Shown: piece by piece, positions 60,247 to 64,000 of the stretch
Position numbering within the stretch: the first letter of the stretch is position 1
Layout: every line of letters starts with the position of its first letter
Assembly: GCA_958295665.1 (NCBI GenBank)
Contig: OY282560.1
Coordinates: 88,574,311 to 88,638,310 of the forward strand
DNA length: 64,000 bases
Direction of reading: 5' to 3'
Origin: Tipula vernalis
Lineage: Eukaryota > Arthropoda > Insecta > Diptera > Tipulidae
The notes under the pieces: generated by a model
Database searches by the model: none
Told to the model about the DNA's origin: nothing
What the model saw: only the letters and a program-made list of their open reading frames with translations
Program-made: the position numbers and the translations under genes

Positions 60247-60593
60247 CAATATCTGCCAAGTGACCACCTCTTGCACTTCTATACAGATGTCTACTCTTTT
60301 GTTAAAATACTATATTCAAAGACATGTTGGCATAATTGTGGTTCTATCTCACCAATGACACGAATAATTTCATCTTTTAGTTCAGAAATCGTTTATGGAT
60401 TGTTTTTATAGGCTTCATTTTTGACGTAACCACAAAGAAAATAGTCCAACGATGTCAAATCACGATTCACCAGCAGCATTTTCAAAGAAATACGGATCAA
60501 TTATACCACCATAACATAATGCACAAAAAACCGTGATTCGTTTTGGATGTTCAGGTTTTTCATGAATTTACACAAATAGCAAAATCCAGTGTC
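60247..60593 (-). pseudogene. Mariner-like transposase relic with central deletion
   Basis: The minus strand reads HWILLFV, a stop, then IHEKPEHPKRITVFCALCYG and GIIDPYFFENAAG, the familiar block of mariner-family transposases (HPxRVTVWCGLWxGGIIGPYFF). After a shift it continues DLTSLDYFLCGYVKNEAY, then ELKDEIIRVIGEIEPQLC, corresponding to the carboxyl third (DLTPLDYFLWGYVK...). The roughly 80 residues normally between these blocks, including one catalytic Asp, are gone. At least three stops are present. No terminal repeats were found. Confidence 0.75.
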
Positions 60594-60910
60594 GAAAAAA
60601 CAAGTTTTTTCATTCAAAAATTTTAAGGATTTTAAAAATAAAATTAAAGATGTTACCATTCCACCAAATTTTCTGGTAAACACTCTAGAGGTTACATCGT
60701 TATTTATCAATGTCGACAGCCAAATTGTAATAAACATTGTCAATCAAAATTGGAGAAATATAAAGAAAATTTTAACGAAAGTCCAGTTTCTTACCGCTTC
60801 AGATATCGTTTTAAACAATTCGTAATTTTATTTTGATAAGGTACCATCGTAGCAAATTTATTAACGATTCAAAGAACAACAGAATAAAATTTACTTTAGA
60901 AAAAGGAAAA
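60594..60910. other. No confident gene
   Basis: Short overlapping open frames on both strands. The minus-strand frame ending at 60,501 is a wrong-frame reading of the mariner relic. Confidence 0.4.
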
Positions 60911-61127
60911 GGGTCCCTATTCTCGAATTCCACAACCATTTTCCACATGCAGACATCTGTCAATATTCATAAAAACTATGGAATTTTTTCGATACTACTC
61001 CGCTATGGATTTTTTTGGGTACTAAGGGAATATTTCCAAATGGGTGAAAAAATTCCCCATATACTACATAGATTTTGACAGATGTCCACATGTGGAAAAT
61101 GGTTGTGGAATTCGAGAATAGGGCCCC
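60911..61127. mobile_element. 217-bp foldback (MITE-like) element
   Basis: Terminal inverted repeats of about 52 bp, starting GGGTCCCTATTCTCGAATTC at the left and its near-exact complement at the right (GAATTCGAGAATAGGGCCCC), extend to ATCTGTCAA and TTGACAGAT with only a few mismatches. The centre is about 110 bp and non-coding. A clear target-site duplication is not visible. Confidence 0.8.
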
Positions 61128-64000
61128 AGATAACTAAATTTCTTTTTTGGACATTCCATTTTTTCGTGAACGAAACGGCAAAATTTCTTAAATACTTGGT
61201 CTGGCCGATATTAAAATTTTCACTATAAAACTTCAAACGCTTTTATTTTCCAAGTGATGAAAAAATTATTTTTTAACTTTTTTAGTACACTTGAATCAAA
61301 GCGTGGTTTTTTAAAAAAGTATTTTTTACTTCTTTTACGAAATCTTAATGTTATCAATCACTATATTTGGTGTTTGTGATAAAATCAGTAACAGTTAATA
61401 ATTACATACTCAAACATTCTTTTTTGAATATTATTTTGTTTTGTGTTATTAATGCTTGATTAATACTTTTGATATTTTGTGATAATTTATAGGATGAATA
61501 AAATTAATATTATCAGATCAAATAACTGGAATTAACAGCGTTTTCTTAATTTTTATCCCGTTTTTCGTTCATATCAAAACAAATTATCTGTTGAGTGCTG
61601 ACCAATTAAGAAGTAGCTAGAATATATAGACTTACAGGGGCATCTACCGGTAAAATTTGTAAACAAATTAAAAACTCAAAAAAGTACTTTAAAATCAAAT
61701 TATGTAGTTAGTTACTTTGTTGCTGTACATTTTGGTACTTTGGAATTTATGGCAATTAGCAGAGCCTTCTAGAGTATAGAGCCATAATCATAATGACGTA
61801 TTTTTTAGAAGCTTTTTTAGTGGTATAACTTTTCATTGATTTCCATAGGAATCCATAGTAAAAATGGTGTTTTTGAGCTTCAAGTTTTTCAATGAAAAAA
61901 GCAAAAATATTATAAAAAGTTTATATAAATGTTTTGTACATACCTTGAACAACAACATTCAAGAAGACTATATTGTTATTGAATAAATATTAATTGCAGA
62001 AATATTAAATTAAACTATGGCTAAAATATATTTTTCGAATTTCCATTTTGAAAAATAAATCAAAGTTGGCTCTGATGAATTAAAATAATACTTGCTAAAT
62101 TTACCTTTAGTTTTACTAGTGTACGTAAGATGTCTAAAATATTTACAGAAAAATACGAAAAAAAATTATTTTGTCACAAAATTATCACACGTTCCTATAT
62201 TTTGTGAATTTGTTTTGCTTTTCCTACAATTTTTTTACTTGAAATTTCCTCAGCTGGTAATTTTTGGTATGATTTTACCAAATTTTTACGGCCATCACTG
62301 CCATCTATGTAATGTATATTGACATAATGATCAAACGAATTGTAGTAAGCTTTTATTTTAATTTGACCAGAATACTGTTGTTATGAAATTTTTTTATATT
62401 TTGGTTTAAATAATTAAATTATTACAAGAAAATGAAAACGATTTACTTAAACGACATTCATATATGTTGAAATTTAAATATGTATGAAAGTAATGCAGAA
62501 ATCATAATTAAGAATTTGTAACATTTTCATTTAAAAATTTGTCTTAGGAAAAAAAGTGATTTCCCATATGTTTTGTATATTTTACTATGAAAAGTTTGGT
62601 TTTTTCCTCGTTTCTAATTCCTTTATAAAATCTGTGTTTTTTAGACTATGGCTTTGTATAATCAAGGTTGCTTTGCAATTAGCCGTAATACAGAACGAAA
62701 TCATTTATATACTTTACTGCTACAATAGGAGACACAATTTAAGATCGAACTCAAATGTTTTATATTTCAAACCAAAAATTAAAGCTCATCTAAATTTTTT
62801 TTTTTTTTTATTAATTTTTAATTATTTATTCCAACAAAAAAATAATTATAAATGTACATACTCGAAATTTAGGTAATACTAATAACCATAATAATTATAT
62901 TTGTGCCAAAACAAAAAATTTGGTATGAGAACATAAAATACTTTAATTTTTATATTTTTATGACGAACCAAAACCAAATCAATTGTTACCAAATAATTTT
63001 AATTTAATTTTTATTGTATAGAGAAATATTTATTTATATCATTTTTCTGATTATTAAACATTTATAATTTTATTTGTCAATTAAATTTTCGTTATAAATA
63101 AATTATATACTCGATTACTATATAATCAATCAGACTATTTAATAACAAAAATAATACTAATAAAATAATTAAAATAATCTAAATAAATAAAATGAAATAA
63201 AAACATGTAGAGTGCCTTTTTCCTATATAAATAAAATATATTAATGAAATAAAATAAGTTTAAATGTAAATAAAATAAATAAATAAATTGTATATAAAAA
63301 AAATAATTAATTTAATTATTTATTTTTATTTTTTTTTTTTTCACGTATGTTAATTTGTTTCTTTTGTTTTTTTTGTTTTATTATCAAATAAATTTAATTA
63401 TCCTAAATAATTTATATAAAATTATATTAATGTTAAATGTAATATATTATTATATTACAAAATATATTGTTATCTAGAATAATTTATTGAGTTTGCTACC
63501 GGCGGCATATTTTATATAAATAAAAATACAAATTTTTATTTATTTATTTATTTTTTAAATTACGTATAAATATTTTGATGAATTATTTTATTTTAAAGGT
63601 GTCTAAAATTATATTATATTGTATTGTTATAATAATATTTTTGATGGAATTTTATATGTTAATGTTATTTTATGATTATTTTATTATGATTTGATATTTA
63701 TATAAATATATATTTACTCGGCATATTGTGTAAAAATAAAAACAAATTATAGATATATTTACTGTATATTATTTGTTAAAATTATAATAAAACACAAAAA
63801 TTTTCTTTTTTTTTTTATAATTACATAAATTAATAAATAAAAAAATATTCGAAAAAATAAAATTATTAATATTAAATTAATTGTATGCTAAATGTTTATT
63901 GGTTTAGCATCTAATTAATTTAATGTTTAATTATTTTTATTGTATTTTTTTTTATGAAATTTAAAGCGATATTTTCTAAATGGGGTAAATAAACTGTAGA
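61128..64000. other. Very A/T-rich gene-poor region
   Basis: Long runs of AAATAAATAAA- and TTATTTATT-type sequence, densest from 62,880 to the end. Open frames such as 62,092-62,322 and 62,556-62,876 are Phe, Leu and Lys rich, as expected by chance in such DNA. No gene, RNA gene or further transposon was recognised. Confidence 0.5.

Noticed and set aside
62092..62876. Two open frames of 76 and 106 codons
   Set aside because: Phe/Leu/Tyr/Lys-rich peptides expected by chance in very A/T-rich DNA; no start context or domain.
1..64000. tRNA, rRNA or other structured RNA genes
   Set aside because: No cloverleaf-type A/B-box pairs or ribosomal segments were recognised by eye; a covariance-model scan was not possible.

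Overview
The window looks like nuclear DNA from an insect, most likely a higher fly (Diptera). It is AT-rich. It has a short intron of 59 nt, exons of a fly-type receptor tyrosine phosphatase, and relics of Ty3/Gypsy, Tc1 and mariner elements together with short foldback elements. No bacterial, viral or organellar gene organisation is seen. Species assignment is inference; no database search was possible.

Layout. (1) Bases 1 to 38,396 are one uninterrupted tandem array of a 172-bp satellite, about 220 monomers. It is already in phase at base 1, so it continues beyond the left edge. The array shows block duplications at several scales (for example 1,543, 2,402, 2,587 and 6,367 bp offsets), two regional subtypes that meet near 9.95 kb, and a ragged right edge with internally deleted monomers from 36.2 kb. 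(2) At 38,296-38,480 the array ends in a snap-back inverted partial monomer, followed at once by an 8-bp microsatellite (38,481-38,969). (3) A Gypsy gag fragment lies at 39,202-39,636 on the minus strand. (4) Bases 39,988-44,859 (+) hold the last exons of a receptor-type protein tyrosine phosphatase, best candidate Ptp99A: two exons finishing the second phosphatase domain, then one very large exon coding an Asn/Asp/Ser-rich cytoplasmic tail of about 1,400 residues. No upstream exon is visible, so the satellite, the microsatellite and the gag fragment probably all lie inside one intron of at least 40 kb. (5) Bases 45,520-49,357 (-) are a broken Ty3/Gypsy gag-pol, probably Mag lineage. (6) Bases 49,588-51,480 (-) are a decayed copy of an uncharacterised arthropod repeat-like gene family with a C2H2 finger. 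(7) Bases 52,310-53,760 (-) contain a Tc1-like transposase relic and a separate Gypsy integrase relic. (8) Bases 55,288-57,840 are a nest of short terminal-inverted-repeat elements, including two oppositely oriented 460-bp copies that form a palindrome of about 950 bp. (9) The rest, to 64,000, is AT-rich and gene-poor, with a mariner-like transposase relic (60,247-60,593) and a 217-bp foldback element (60,911-61,127).

The only clearly functional gene is the phosphatase. Its last domain exon can end in two ways: read-through gives an immediate stop, while splicing at an in-exon GTGAG donor joins the 4.2-kb tail exon in frame. The rest records satellite expansion and repeated transposon insertion and decay. 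The many short open frames in the satellite, on both strands, are by-products of a 172-bp period that is not a multiple of three.
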